Shown here piece by piece: positions 1-9,781 of a DNA stretch of 64,000 bases (its first letter is position 1; the number at the start of each line of letters is the position of its first letter). Origin of the DNA: Thermocrinis sp. (GTDB lineage Bacteria; Aquificota; Aquificia; Aquificales; Aquificaceae). The notes beneath the pieces are model-generated. The model saw only the letters and a program-made list of their open reading frames with translations. It was not told the origin of the DNA and did no database searches. The position numbers and the translations under genes are program-made. Where the stretch lies: the NCBI GenBank assembly GCA_020833645.1, contig JAJHRQ010000002.1, forward strand, positions 82,280 through 146,279. The letters are read 5' to 3'.

Positions 1-902
1 GGGTTTTAAGGTTGGAGATAAAGGACATTCAATCTAAAGAGCTTCTCTTTGGAGACATAAAGTTTGCGGGTGTGGAGAGTAGATACTACTTTAAGGGTTT
101 TCAGGGGGATATATCCGCTTCTGCAGTGTACAGAGTGGGCGAAAAAGACAGCCTAGTTCTTGTTAGGGCAGAAAGGCCTCTAAACCTCTACATGGGTGCC
201 AAGGAATACAGCCGACTAAAGCCCTTGGGTCTTTCGGATGTTATAGACTACGGTAGCCTCAAGCTTTTGGTAAAACCCCTCTTCGTGTTTATGTATTGGA
301 TCTATGAACATCTTAACTCCTGGGTCTTTTCCATCCTTGCCCTTACCCTTATCGTCAGACTTTTGATGTTCCCCCTTACCTACAAGAGCACTATTTCTAT
401 GATGAAGCTTTCGGAGCTTGCCCCCAAGATGCAACAGCTTAAAGAAAAATACAAAGACGACCCTGCAAAGTTTCAGGAGGAAATGATCAAGCTCTACTCG
501 GAGGTGGGCTTTAACCCTGCCTCGGGTTGTCTGCCTATACTCCTACAAATACCCGTTTTCTTTGCCCTCTATAAGGTTATAACCATAACCGCAGACCTCC
601 AGCTCGCTAAGTTTTTGTGGATAAATAGCTTGGCAGAAAGGGATCCCTTTTATATCTTGCCTGTGCTCATGGGAATAACCATGATCGCCCAACAGTTCAT
701 AAGCCCATCCCCCGAAAAATCTCAAAACGTTATGATGTATATATCCGCAATTGTTTTCACCTTCCTCTTTGCCAATTTCCCCTCCGGTTTGGTGCTATAC
801 TGGACCTTTAACAACATCATAAGCTTGGCTCAGAGCTACCTTATAAAGAAGCTAATCACAAAGCCAGAGGCAAGGGAAAGGAAAAAAGGCAAGAAAAAAT
901 GA
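1..902 (+). CDS. yidC: Membrane protein insertase YidC/Oxa1 family (5' truncated by window edge)
   Basis: Frame is open to base 3; C-terminal YidC core (LLMFPLTYKSTISMMKLSELAPKMQQLKEKYKDDP, NPASGCLPILLQIPVFFALYKVI). Confidence 0.93.
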   Translation, partial: VLRLEIKDIQSKELLFGDIKFAGVESRYYFKGFQGDISASAVYRVGEKDSLVLVRAERPLNLYMGAKEYSRLKPLGLSDVIDYGSLKLLVKPLFVFMYWIYEHLNSWVFSILALTLIVRLLMFPLTYKSTISMMKLSELAPKMQQLKEKYKDDPAKFQEEMIKLYSEVGFNPASGCLPILLQIPVFFALYKVITITADLQLAKFLWINSLAERDPFYILPVLMGITMIAQQFISPSPEKSQNVMMYISAIVFTFLFANFPSGLVLYWTFNNIISLAQSYLIKKLITKPEARERKKGKKK

Positions 903-1813
903 GGGTTCTTATCACCGGTGGTGCGGGTTTTATTGGCTCAAACCTGGCAAAGGAACTGCAAAGCGCCTATCCCAAGGCGAAGATTTGGGTTTTGGATAAC
1001 TTTTCCTCTGGGCACTTTAAAAACCTGTTGGGCTTTAAAGGGGAGGTGATCACCGCAGACCTATCGGAGCCATCCCTCTGGGAATGGCTAAAAAGAAACT
1101 TCCACTTTGATGTGGTCTTCCATCAGGGTGCCATAACAGACACTACTGTAATGGACCAGTTCAAGATGCTAAGAGTTAATGCAGACAGCATGAGGTTTAT
1201 ACTGGATGCGGTCCTTGCATGGAAGGCAAAGCTCATATATGCTTCCTCCGCCGGCGTCTACGGAAACAGCCCATCACCCATGAGAGAAGGAGAAGGAGAA
1301 GTGCCCGAAAACCCTTACGGCTTTTCTAAGTTGATGATGGACCGAATAGCCCTGAACTTCATGGAAGATAATCCACATATAAAAGTTGTGGGCCTGAGAT
1401 ACTTCAACGTTTATGGACCGGGGGAAAGCTACAAGGGAAAGACCGCCAGCATGGTCTATCAACTATACAAACAAATGAAGGAAGGAAAAAGACCAAGACT
1501 TTTCAAGTGGGGAGAGCAGAAGAGGGATTTTGTTTATGTAAAGGATGTGGTAAGGGCAAACCTACTGGCAATGGAGAGGGATGTTTCTGGTATTTTCAAC
1601 ATAGCTACTGGCGTTGCAAGAAGCTTTAACGAGATCGTTTCCATCCTAAACCAGCTTTTGGGCACCAACTTAGAACCCGATTACTTTGATTGCCCCTACG
1701 ACTTTTATCAGAACTACACCCAGGCGGACATAACCAAGGCAAGGGAGCTCTTGGGCTACGAGCCTCAATATAGCTTAGAAGAGGGCATAAAGGATTATCT
1801 TAAATATCTGTGA
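899..1813 (+). CDS. hldD: ADP-L-glycero-D-manno-heptose-6-epimerase-like NAD-dependent epimerase
   Basis: GGAGFIGSNLAKEL Rossmann motif, YGFSKLMMD catalytic region, NVYGPGE; overlaps the upstream stop. Confidence 0.85.
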   Translation: MRVLITGGAGFIGSNLAKELQSAYPKAKIWVLDNFSSGHFKNLLGFKGEVITADLSEPSLWEWLKRNFHFDVVFHQGAITDTTVMDQFKMLRVNADSMRFILDAVLAWKAKLIYASSAGVYGNSPSPMREGEGEVPENPYGFSKLMMDRIALNFMEDNPHIKVVGLRYFNVYGPGESYKGKTASMVYQLYKQMKEGKRPRLFKWGEQKRDFVYVKDVVRANLLAMERDVSGIFNIATGVARSFNEIVSILNQLLGTNLEPDYFDCPYDFYQNYTQADITKARELLGYEPQYSLEEGIKDYLKYL

Positions 1814-2784
1814 ACTGGGAAGAGGTCCTCAACGCCCTTGGAGAGGGGGTTTTGGTTTTAAAAGGCTCAGAGGTAACCTTTGCCAACCGCTTTTTGGTAG
1901 AAAACCAGCTTGTTAGGGAAGACTGGAAAGGAAAACACTACTACGAGGCAATAAAAAGCCTACCCTTTATATCAATCGTAGGAAGAGCCCTTGGTAAAGA
2001 CTCTCTTTCTGAGGAATTTCAATATCTTGAAAGATTCTACAGAGTAGTTTCAAGGAGGATAGAAGAGCTATTTGTCTTTGAGGTTTCCGATGTTAGCTCT
2101 GTGAAGAAATACGAGCAGTCAAAGAGGGAGTTTGTGGATAACGCCTCTCACGAGCTAAAAACACCCATATCGGTTTTAAGGGGCATAGTGGAAACCCTTC
2201 TGGAGGAGGAAGAGGACCAAAGAAAAAGACGGTTCTTAGAGAAGGCTCTAAGAAGAATAGAACAGATGCAAAACTTAGTAGAAGACCTGCTAACATTAAC
2301 CAAGCTTGAATCGGGCAGGGAGAGGTTAAACCTTTCGGAGTTCAAACTGAGGGAACTGGTGGAAGAGGTCTACGACAGCCTTGAGCAGGAATTTGTAAAG
2401 AGGGAGGTTAGCTTTGAAAACTTGGTAAGCGAGGACTTTAAAATGTTTGCAGACAGGCAGAAGCTCTTTTTACTTTTGAGAAATCTTATAGACAACGCGG
2501 TAAAGTATAACAAAAGAGGGGGGAAGGTGTGGGTGCGGGCAAAAAAGGAGGGAAACAAACAGATTTTAGAGGTTGAAGACACGGGCATAGGCATTCCACC
2601 GGAGCATGTTCCCTTTATATTTGAGAGGTTTTACAGGGTGGATAAAGGAAGGTCCAGGGAGATGGGTGGCACAGGTTTGGGACTTTCCATAGTAAAGCAC
2701 ATTGTTTTTCTGCACGGGGGAGAGATAATGGTTCATTCTAAACCCGGAGAGGGAAGCAGGTTTTCCGTCATAATACCAATCTGA
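1810..2784 (+). CDS. PhoR-like sensor histidine kinase without obvious transmembrane segments
   Basis: HisKA motif VDNASHELKTPISVLRG; HATPase N/G boxes (NLIDNAVKYN, DTGIGIPPEH, GGTGLGLSIVK). Confidence 0.88.
   Translation: MNWEEVLNALGEGVLVLKGSEVTFANRFLVENQLVREDWKGKHYYEAIKSLPFISIVGRALGKDSLSEEFQYLERFYRVVSRRIEELFVFEVSDVSSVKKYEQSKREFVDNASHELKTPISVLRGIVETLLEEEEDQRKRRFLEKALRRIEQMQNLVEDLLTLTKLESGRERLNLSEFKLRELVEEVYDSLEQEFVKREVSFENLVSEDFKMFADRQKLFLLLRNLIDNAVKYNKRGGKVWVRAKKEGNKQILEVEDTGIGIPPEHVPFIFERFYRVDKGRSREMGGTGLGLSIVKHIVFLHGGEIMVHSKPGEGSRFSVIIPI
2771..2782 (+). repeat. Left copy of 12-bp target-site duplication TAATACCAATCT
   Basis: Identical to 3091-3102. Confidence 0.85.
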
Positions 2785-2808
2785 AGTTGTTCTAAAAATA
2801 CAAACCTA

Positions 2809-2836
2809 TTGAAAAGTTTCTGGGAAGTGGTATAAT
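2809..2836 (+). promoter_or_regulatory. Sigma70-type promoter inside the MITE-like element
   Basis: TTGAAA (2809-2814), 16-nt spacer, TATAAT (2831-2836). Confidence 0.6.
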
Positions 2837-2842
2837 TTTTTT

Positions 2843-3090
2843 CTATGCAAAGCTTTCAGAGCTTGCTGGATGCCCGTTGTGGGACCAATGGAAGGAACCC
2901 TGAAGACGGGAAGGATTTTAAAATCCTTACCATTGTCCAGCAGGTTCTGAAGGTAGCCCTCCTCTTCCCTGTTCTTGAGAGGAGAATACTCCTCTCCTCC
3001 CGTGAGGGAGCGTGGGACAGGGTGAGGAAAGGGTTAGTTCCCTTTGAGGCTGGGGGGACGGTCTCGATGAGGGATTTTTAGAACAGCCTC
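2843..3090 (+). ncRNA. Putative structured transcript within the MITE-like element
   Basis: Nested complementary segments: CTTTCAGA/TCTGAAGG, CTGGA/TCCAG, CAATGG/CCATTG, AAGGATT-TTAA-AATCCTT, GAGAGGAG-AATA-CTCCTCTC, GAGGCTG/CAGCCTC. Confidence 0.35.
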
Positions 3091-3102
3091 TAATACCAAT
3101 CT
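3091..3102 (+). repeat. Right copy of 12-bp target-site duplication TAATACCAATCT
   Basis: Identical to 2771-2782. Confidence 0.85.
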
Positions 3103-3117
3103 TGCTAAAGTAATTTC

Positions 3118-3150
3118 TTAACAGATTTTTAACAGTGCTGACGTTATAAT
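3118..3150 (+). promoter_or_regulatory. PHO-box-like direct repeat and -10 upstream of phoU
   Basis: TTAACA (3118-3123), N5, TTAACA (3129-3134), then TATAAT (3145-3150). Confidence 0.55.
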
Positions 3151-3170
3151 TCTACCTTGGGAGGTTTGGC

Positions 3171-3854
3171 ATGAAGCTACATGCGGAGATAGAAGAGACA
3201 AAACAGCTTGTTCTAAAAATGGCAGAGCTTGTACAGACTGCGGTGGAGAAGGCTATAGACTCTTTGAATAAGCAGGATGTCAACTTAGCGGAGGAGATCA
3301 TAAAGGGGGATGATGCCATAGACCAGTTGGAAGTGGAGATAGAAAGACGTTGTATAAGGATGATTGCCCTCTATCAGCCGGAGGCGGTGGACCTTAGGCT
3401 AATAATGGGTATGTACAAGGTGGTTTCTGATTTAGAAAGGATAGGGGATGAAGCGAGAAATATAGCAGAGAGGTCAATTTTATTGGCGCAGGAGCCTCCA
3501 TTGAAGCCCTACGTAAATTTGACTTTGATGGCGAACACCGTGAAAACCATGATTGAGGATGCGGTAATTAGCTTTTTCCACAGGGATGTGGAGCTTGCAA
3601 AGAAGGTCATAGAGAGAGACGATATGGTGGATGAGCTATACCATCAGTTGGAAAGGGAGCTGATAACCTATGTTATGGAGGACCCAAGGAACATAAAAAG
3701 GGTTATAAGCCTTTCCTTTGTGGCAAGACACTTTGAGAGAATGGCAGACCATGCAGAAAACATTGCAGAAATGGCCATTTATTGGTCTGAGGGAGAGCTA
3801 ATAAAGCATCAGCATATATTGGAAAGGAAGGCAAAAGAGGAAAAGGCTGAGTGA
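3171..3854 (+). CDS. phoU: Phosphate signalling complex protein PhoU
   Basis: PhoU repeats (DLRLIMGMYKVVSDLERIGDEARNIAE; SLSFVARHFERMADHAENIAE). Confidence 0.93.
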   Translation: MKLHAEIEETKQLVLKMAELVQTAVEKAIDSLNKQDVNLAEEIIKGDDAIDQLEVEIERRCIRMIALYQPEAVDLRLIMGMYKVVSDLERIGDEARNIAERSILLAQEPPLKPYVNLTLMANTVKTMIEDAVISFFHRDVELAKKVIERDDMVDELYHQLERELITYVMEDPRNIKRVISLSFVARHFERMADHAENIAEMAIYWSEGELIKHQHILERKAKEEKAE

Positions 3855-4459
3855 AAGGCTTTCTTATAAGCTTTGAGGGAATAGATGGTTCTGGCAAAAG
3901 CACTCAAGCCCGTAAGCTGTATAAGTTTTTAAAAGAAGAAGGCTACGAGGTTTCCCTCTATAGAGACCCTGGTTCTACTCCCTTGGCAGAACAGATAAGG
4001 GAGCTGATAATAAACTACGCTATGGACCCAATTACAGAGCTTTTGCTCTTTGAAAGTGCAAGGTCTAGCTTAGTATGGGAGAAAATATTCCCAGACCTGA
4101 CCTGTGGAAAAATCGTAATAGTAGACCGGTTTATAGACTCTACGACCGCTTATCAGGGCTACGGAAGGGAGATAAACTTAGGAACTGTTAGCATTTTAAA
4201 TCACATAGCCACAAGGGGAAGAAAACCAGACCTTACCTTTATACTTAACCTACCTTTGGAGTTGGCTCTGCAGAGGTTGGAAGAGCAAAAGACCAAATTT
4301 GAAGAACCAAACTACTTAAAGAGGGTTAGGGACGGATATCTTCAGATTTTCTATTCTGAAAAGGAAAGGGACATAAGGTTGATAGACGCCAGCAGGTCAG
4401 AGGAGGAGGTTTTTGAAGAAATAAAAGCCATAACCTTGGAAAGGCTTAAGGTATTGTAA
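3851..4459 (+). CDS. tmk: Thymidylate kinase
   Basis: FEGIDGSGKSTQ P-loop, DRFIDSTTAYQGYGR. Confidence 0.95.
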   Translation: MKGFLISFEGIDGSGKSTQARKLYKFLKEEGYEVSLYRDPGSTPLAEQIRELIINYAMDPITELLLFESARSSLVWEKIFPDLTCGKIVIVDRFIDSTTAYQGYGREINLGTVSILNHIATRGRKPDLTFILNLPLELALQRLEEQKTKFEEPNYLKRVRDGYLQIFYSEKERDIRLIDASRSEEEVFEEIKAITLERLKVL

Positions 4460-4475
4460 AATAATATGCTAAACC

Positions 4476-5933
4476 ATGCGGGTGGTTATAGTCGCCAGTG
4501 AAAGCGCCCCGTATTTGAAGACGGGAGGGTTGGGAGATGTGATCCACTCCCTTTCCAAAGCCCTTACAAAGCTTGGGCATACAGTTTATGTAATAATGCC
4601 AAAGTACGCCAAGCTAAGAAGGAGCTTAGAGAGAAAGGTAAAAGAGGGCATAAAAATATACATTGACCATCAGTGGAGAGAGTTTGACCTTTATGAAGAC
4701 ATTCTGGACCATGTTAGGTATTTTTTCATAGACTACAAGCCTTACTACGGGAGGGAATATGCCTACGCACCTCCAAAGGGAGATTACTACGACAATGCCC
4801 TGAGGTTTGGATTTTTGTCTATGGCAAGTCTTCAGGTTATAAGGGAGTTGGAGCTAAAGCCAGAGGTTATCCATACCCACGACTGGCACACGGGAATTTT
4901 GCCCTTGTATAAGTCCTTGTATTACCCAAACTTGGAGAGAGTTCTCGTTGTATTTACCATCCACAATGCCATGCATCAGGGCATTTTTGATGCCCATTTT
5001 CTACCCGCTTTGAACCTACCATGGGAGGTATTCCACCCTTACGGGGGCATAAAGTTTTACGGAAAGATAAACTCTATGAAGGCGGGGATACTGTTCTGTG
5101 ATGTTCTGACCGCAGTTAGCCCATCCTATGCGGAGGAATTGAAAGCTTACTGTTATGGTTTGGAGGGTGTTATAAGAGAAAAGAAATACTTTTTTGGTAT
5201 TCTCAATGGCATAGATTACGATGTGTGGAACCCGGAAAAGGACGAACTTATCTTTGCCAGATATAACATTAAGAGCTTTAAAAAGGGTAAGTTGAAGAAC
5301 AAGACCCGCCTTAAGGAGACCTTTGGATTGAAAACTGAAAACTACAGACCTCTCATAGGCATAGTGGCAAGACTTACCGCCCAGAAGGGCTTCGACCTAA
5401 TATTTTCCTCCGCAGAGAAGATTGTGAAAGAGGGCTTTGATATGTTGGTTTTGGGTTCTGGCGAGGAAAAATACCAAGAGATGCTCGTAGAGTTGAGTAA
5501 AAAGTTTCCGAATAACATCAAAGCTCGCATCAAGTACAGCGAAGAGCTTGCCCACAAGATATACGCGGGTGCAGATATGTTCTTGATGCCATCCCTCTTT
5601 GAACCTTGCGGGATATCTCAGATGATCGCCATGCGGTATGGAACTGTGCCGGTGGTTAGGTGGGTGGGTGGGCTGAAGGACACTGTCAAGGACTTCTTGA
5701 AGGACCCAGAAAACGGCACGGGCTTTACCTTTGAAAACTTTGAGCCAAAGGACATGATGTCTGCCCTGCTTCGGGCAAGGGTATTTTATGATATGGAGTT
5801 TTGCAACTCGGAGAAGGTGTGGTCTGAAATTGTAAAGCGGTGTATGAGGCAGGACTTTTCTTGGGAAAGGAGTGCCAGAGAATACGAGTCCGCCTACACC
5901 ACCGCAAGGGTGCTGAGGTTCTATGATAGTTGA
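4476..5933 (+). CDS. glgA: Glycogen synthase
   Basis: [61 protein letters not shown]. Confidence 0.95.
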   Translation: MRVVIVASESAPYLKTGGLGDVIHSLSKALTKLGHTVYVIMPKYAKLRRSLERKVKEGIKIYIDHQWREFDLYEDILDHVRYFFIDYKPYYGREYAYAPPKGDYYDNALRFGFLSMASLQVIRELELKPEVIHTHDWHTGILPLYKSLYYPNLERVLVVFTIHNAMHQGIFDAHFLPALNLPWEVFHPYGGIKFYGKINSMKAGILFCDVLTAVSPSYAEELKAYCYGLEGVIREKKYFFGILNGIDYDVWNPEKDELIFARYNIKSFKKGKLKNKTRLKETFGLKTENYRPLIGIVARLTAQKGFDLIFSSAEKIVKEGFDMLVLGSGEEKYQEMLVELSKKFPNNIKARIKYSEELAHKIYAGADMFLMPSLFEPCGISQMIAMRYGTVPVVRWVGGLKDTVKDFLKDPENGTGFTFENFEPKDMMSALLRARVFYDMEFCNSEKVWSEIVKRCMRQDFSWERSAREYESAYTTARVLRFYDS

Positions 5934-6393
5934 GCTCAAAGAACTTTTGGAGCTTTTGGAAAAGGTCCGGGGAAAAAAGAAAATAGTTTTCACCAACGGT
6001 TGTTTTGATATACTCCATGCGGGGCATGCGGATTATTTGAACAAGGCAAAATCCCTGGGGGATATTCTGGTGGTGGGCATCAACTCGGATGCCTCCGTGA
6101 GAAGAATAAAGGGTGAAAAAAGACCCATACTGCCACAGCAGATGCGTGCCTATCTTTTGGACAATCTAAAGCCGGTGGATTATGTGGTGGTCTTCGAGGA
6201 AGACACACCTTTGGAACTGATAAAAGCCATAAAGCCGGATGTTTTGGTGAAGGGTGCAGACTGGGATTTAGAACGCATAGTAGGGGCTGACTTTGTGCTT
6301 TCCTACGGCGGAAGGGTGGAAAGGATACCCTTCTCCTTTGATATATCCACCAGCAAGGTTGTTGAAAGGATTTTGGACCTTTACTGCAAATGA
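5923..6393 (+). CDS. rfaE2: D-glycero-beta-D-manno-heptose 1-phosphate adenylyltransferase (RfaE domain 2 type)
   Basis: [45 protein letters not shown]. Confidence 0.92.
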   Translation: MIVELKELLELLEKVRGKKKIVFTNGCFDILHAGHADYLNKAKSLGDILVVGINSDASVRRIKGEKRPILPQQMRAYLLDNLKPVDYVVVFEEDTPLELIKAIKPDVLVKGADWDLERIVGADFVLSYGGRVERIPFSFDISTSKVVERILDLYCK

Positions 6394-6512
6394 TATAATT
6401 TTTTAACGATGCTCGCTCAAAGGTTAAAAGCTCCTTCTCAAGACAACCCTTCAAATAGCACACAAAGGGATTTTATCTCTGTGTTCACAGACGAAAGCGA
6501 GAAATAGAAGCT

Positions 6513-8186
6513 ATGCCAAAGGATACATCCATAAAAAGCATACTTATAATAGGCTCAGGACCCATAGTTATAGGGCAGGCGGCGGAGTTTGATTATTCGG
6601 GCACACAAGCTTGCAAAGCCCTAAAGGAAGAGGGCTACAGGGTTATTTTGGTTAACTCAAACCCAGCCACCATAATGACAGACCCAAGCATGGCAGACAG
6701 AACCTACATAGAACCTTTGACCTTAGATATATTAGAGACCATCATAAAAAAGGAAAGACCGGACGCCCTCCTGCCTACCCTTGGGGGACAGACTGCCCTA
6801 AACTTGGCAGTAAAGCTCTACGAGGAAGGTATTCTTGATCGCTACGGCGTGAGGCTAATAGGGGCAAACTACCAAGCTATAAAGAAGGGGGAAGACAGAA
6901 AGCTCTTTGCCCAGTCTATGAGAAAGATAGGATTGAAGGTTCCAGAAAACGCGGTAGTATCATCTGTGGAGGAGGCACTCAAAGCTGTAAAAGATATAGG
7001 CTTTCCGGTAATTCTCAGACCCGCCTTTACCCTTGGTGGAACCGGTGGTTCCATTGCATACAACATAGAGGAGTTCAAAGAAAAGGTGGAAATAGCCCTA
7101 AAGACCTCGCCCATTCATCAGGTGCTTTTGGACAAGTCTCTGATCGGTTGGAAGGAGTATGAGTTTGAGGTGGTAAGGGACAAAAAGGACAATGTGATCA
7201 TAGTTTGCTCCATTGAAAACTTTGACCCAATGGGCGTGCATACGGGAGACTCTATAACTGTTGCACCCGCCCAAACCCTTACAGACAAGGAGTATCAGAT
7301 TCTCAGGGATGCGTGCATAGAGATCATGAGGGAGATCGGAGTGGACACAGGTGGTTCCAACATCCAGTTTGCGGTGAATCCAGAAAACGGAGATTTCTAT
7401 GTTATAGAAATGAACCCAAGGGTATCAAGGTCTTCCGCCTTAGCATCAAAGGCTACGGGCTTTCCTATAGCCAAGGTGGCAGCAAAGTTGGCGGTGGGCT
7501 ATACCCTTGATGAGCTTAAAAACGAAATCACAAAGCATACACCTGCCAGCTTTGAGCCTTCCATAGACTATGTGGTAGTCAAAATTCCACGCTTTGACTT
7601 TGCTAAATTCCCAGAGACGGACAGAACTTTAACAACCATGATGAAGTCGGTAGGTGAGGTAATGGCTATAGGTAGGACCTTCAAAGAAGCCCTTTTAAAG
7701 GCGATAAGAAGCTTGGAGATGGACAGGTATGGGCTATATTTACCTCAGATGCAAAAACTGTCGGATGAGGAGTTAAGGAAGATGATAAGAACACCCAACC
7801 CAGACAGACTTTGGCATTTGGCGGAAGCCTTCAGAAGGGGCTGGAGTGTGGAAGAGCTTTACGAGCTTTCCCACATAGACAGGTGGTTCCTGTATAACAT
7901 AAAACAGGTGGTAGATTTTGAAAAAAGACTAGTGGAAGAAGCGTTGGACGAGGAACTTTTAAGACAGGCAAAGGAGCTTGGTTATTCGGATATAGAGATC
8001 GCAAGGCTTGTGGGGACTACAGAGGATCAAATAAGACAGCTAAGGGAGACCTATGGAATAGTTCCCGCCTTTAAGGGAGTGGATACGTGTGCAGGAGAGT
8101 TCTTTGCCTACACGCCCTACTACTACTCCACTTACGAAAGACCCTATTACCACCTACAGGAAGGTGTCATTCTTGATGAAGATTGA
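6513..8186 (+). CDS. carB: Carbamoyl-phosphate synthase large subunit, N-terminal half (split CarB)
   Basis: [36 protein letters not shown]-grasp domain, ends at YYYSTYERP; the C-terminal half does not follow. Confidence 0.95.
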   Translation: MPKDTSIKSILIIGSGPIVIGQAAEFDYSGTQACKALKEEGYRVILVNSNPATIMTDPSMADRTYIEPLTLDILETIIKKERPDALLPTLGGQTALNLAVKLYEEGILDRYGVRLIGANYQAIKKGEDRKLFAQSMRKIGLKVPENAVVSSVEEALKAVKDIGFPVILRPAFTLGGTGGSIAYNIEEFKEKVEIALKTSPIHQVLLDKSLIGWKEYEFEVVRDKKDNVIIVCSIENFDPMGVHTGDSITVAPAQTLTDKEYQILRDACIEIMREIGVDTGGSNIQFAVNPENGDFYVIEMNPRVSRSSALASKATGFPIAKVAAKLAVGYTLDELKNEITKHTPASFEPSIDYVVVKIPRFDFAKFPETDRTLTTMMKSVGEVMAIGRTFKEALLKAIRSLEMDRYGLYLPQMQKLSDEELRKMIRTPNPDRLWHLAEAFRRGWSVEELYELSHIDRWFLYNIKQVVDFEKRLVEEALDEELLRQAKELGYSDIEIARLVGTTEDQIRQLRETYGIVPAFKGVDTCAGEFFAYTPYYYSTYERPYYHLQEGVILDED

Positions 8187-8204
8187 GCATAAAATTAAAA
8201 AGCC

Positions 8205-8846
8205 ATGAACCTTCAGGAGATAATTATAGCCATCCCTGCCATTATGGTGGCAGTTATATTTCATGAATACGCCCATGGATGGGTTGCCTACAAGATGGGA
8301 GACAGCACCGCCAAAGAGTATGGCAGGCTTACTATAAATCCTATACCTCACATAGACCCTCTGGGGACTATTATTTTTCCAGCAATACTTCTTTTGCTGG
8401 GCTCACCTATACTCTTTGGTTGGGCAAAGCCCGTTCCCATAAATCCCTTCAGGTTTAGGGACCTTAGGATTGGCACCTTTTTTGTGTCCATTGCGGGCGT
8501 TTCCATGAACTTGGCTTTAGCCTTTCTCTTTGGGCTTCTCTTCAGATTGTCCCATGGGGGATATTTGGACTTTCTGGGTTCTGCTGTCCTTGAACCTCTT
8601 GAGATTTTCTTTGTGAAATCAGTGATGATCAACACCGTCTTGGCAGTTTTCAACATGGTGCCCATTCCTCCCTTGGACGGTAGCAGGGCTGTTATGAGCT
8701 TTTTTTCCTTCAGATACTGGGAGCTTTTTTACAGGTTTGAAACGTATGGCTTTTTGGTGATAACTCTCCTTCTCTTTACTGGCATCCTGCAAAAGATCAT
8801 TGCGCCTCCCATACTTTTTCTTTACAGTTTATTTTTAGGAATATGA
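8205..8846 (+). CDS. Site-2 protease family (M50) membrane metalloprotease
   Basis: HEYAHGW zinc motif, NMVPIPPLDGSR. Confidence 0.9.
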   Translation: MNLQEIIIAIPAIMVAVIFHEYAHGWVAYKMGDSTAKEYGRLTINPIPHIDPLGTIIFPAILLLLGSPILFGWAKPVPINPFRFRDLRIGTFFVSIAGVSMNLALAFLFGLLFRLSHGGYLDFLGSAVLEPLEIFFVKSVMINTVLAVFNMVPIPPLDGSRAVMSFFSFRYWELFYRFETYGFLVITLLLFTGILQKIIAPPILFLYSLFLGI

Positions 8847-9274
8847 GGTCGTGGAGTTATTTAATACAGGTTAGGGCACAGTTTGAGGATGGAAGGGTGG
8901 AGGAGGAAGGGGTGCTTTACGTGGTGTCGCTTCCTTCAGACCCAACGCTTTTAAAGGAAGTGGAAATGGAGTGCTACGCGGTTTCCTATATACCCTTTCA
9001 GACGGTATTAAGAGTGGCACAGGCTTACGCCTTGGGCACAGACGCACAGATCCAAGACTTACAAAGCTACCACCTACAGGGCTATAGGGAAGACATGGAC
9101 CTTTACATCTTCCAAGAAGGAGTGGGTTTTAAGGAGGGCTTGACGAAAGCTTATGAGCTCATACTTAACTTACTCAAAAAGAGGGGGAAGGTAGTAAAAA
9201 TAGAGCCTGTAGTGGATGTTGGCACCCCACCTATGGAAGTTATGACGGAGTGTTTGAGGTCTGCCTTAGCTTAA
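8843..9274 (+). CDS. Conserved hypothetical protein
   Basis: Open frame overlapping upstream stop (ATGA); no recognised family. Confidence 0.65.
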   Translation: MRSWSYLIQVRAQFEDGRVEEEGVLYVVSLPSDPTLLKEVEMECYAVSYIPFQTVLRVAQAYALGTDAQIQDLQSYHLQGYREDMDLYIFQEGVGFKEGLTKAYELILNLLKKRGKVVKIEPVVDVGTPPMEVMTECLRSALA

Positions 9275-9748
9275 CCCTTTTCCAAAATCCTCGGGCTTTA
9301 TATTCTCCAACCATTCTCTGAGCTTTTTCTTTTCTTCGTCTTCTTCGGGTTTTGGCACCCTGGACTTTTCCAAAACACTCTCTTCTACGAATATTGGTGC
9401 AGAAAAACGCAATGCTATGTTGATGGCATCGCTGGGTCTTGAGTCAATGATCAAACGGTTGTTTCCTTGGAGTATGTGTACCTCCGCATAATAGGTGCTG
9501 TCTCTCAGGTCGTTGATTACCACCCTATCTACCACTCCGCCCATTTGAGTGATAACGTTTTTCATCAGCTCGTAGGTCATGGGTCTTGGTGGTTCCACAT
9601 TCTGAAGCTGTCTGAGGATGCTGTCCGCCTCAAAAATTCCTATCCATATGGGAAGAAATGTTTCGTCATCGTCCTTTGCCTTTAGTACCACTATGGGCAT
9701 CTGAGACACTGGGTCCAGGGTGATGCCGTGAACCACCATCTCTAACAT
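9266..9748 (-). CDS. Bifunctional nuclease family protein (DUF151)
   Basis: LPIWIGIFEADSI, DSRPSDAINIALR; SD GAGGAGG. Confidence 0.9.
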   Translation of the reverse strand: MLEMVVHGITLDPVSQMPIVVLKAKDDDETFLPIWIGIFEADSILRQLQNVEPPRPMTYELMKNVITQMGGVVDRVVINDLRDSTYYAEVHILQGNNRLIIDSRPSDAINIALRFSAPIFVEESVLEKSRVPKPEEDEEKKKLREWLENIKPEDFGKGLS

Positions 9749-9781
9749 TTTTGCTCCTCCTCTTTATTAAAATATAAGCCT

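Larger units (their letters stand above)
2783..3090. mobile_element. MITE-like non-autonomous insertion element (308 bp)
   Basis: Ends GAAGTTGTTCTAAAAAT (2783-2799) and ATTTTTAGAACAGCCTC (3074-3090) are 15/17 inverted repeats; flanked by perfect 12-bp direct repeats TAATACCAATCT (2771-2782 and 3091-3102); no transposase. Confidence 0.82.

Noticed and set aside
3014-3025. 12-nt match GGGACAGGGTGA between the MITE interior and SRP RNA
   Set aside because: Similarity does not extend; the element lacks the conserved SRP loop
2845-3081. 78-aa ORF inside the MITE-like element
   Set aside because: No recognisable protein features, no SD; composition is explained by RNA-like stems and inverted repeats
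3208-3220. 13-nt copy of the TIR core (TTGTTCTAAAAAT) inside phoU
   Set aside because: Encodes conserved-looking QLVLKM and has no paired end or target duplication; probably coincidence
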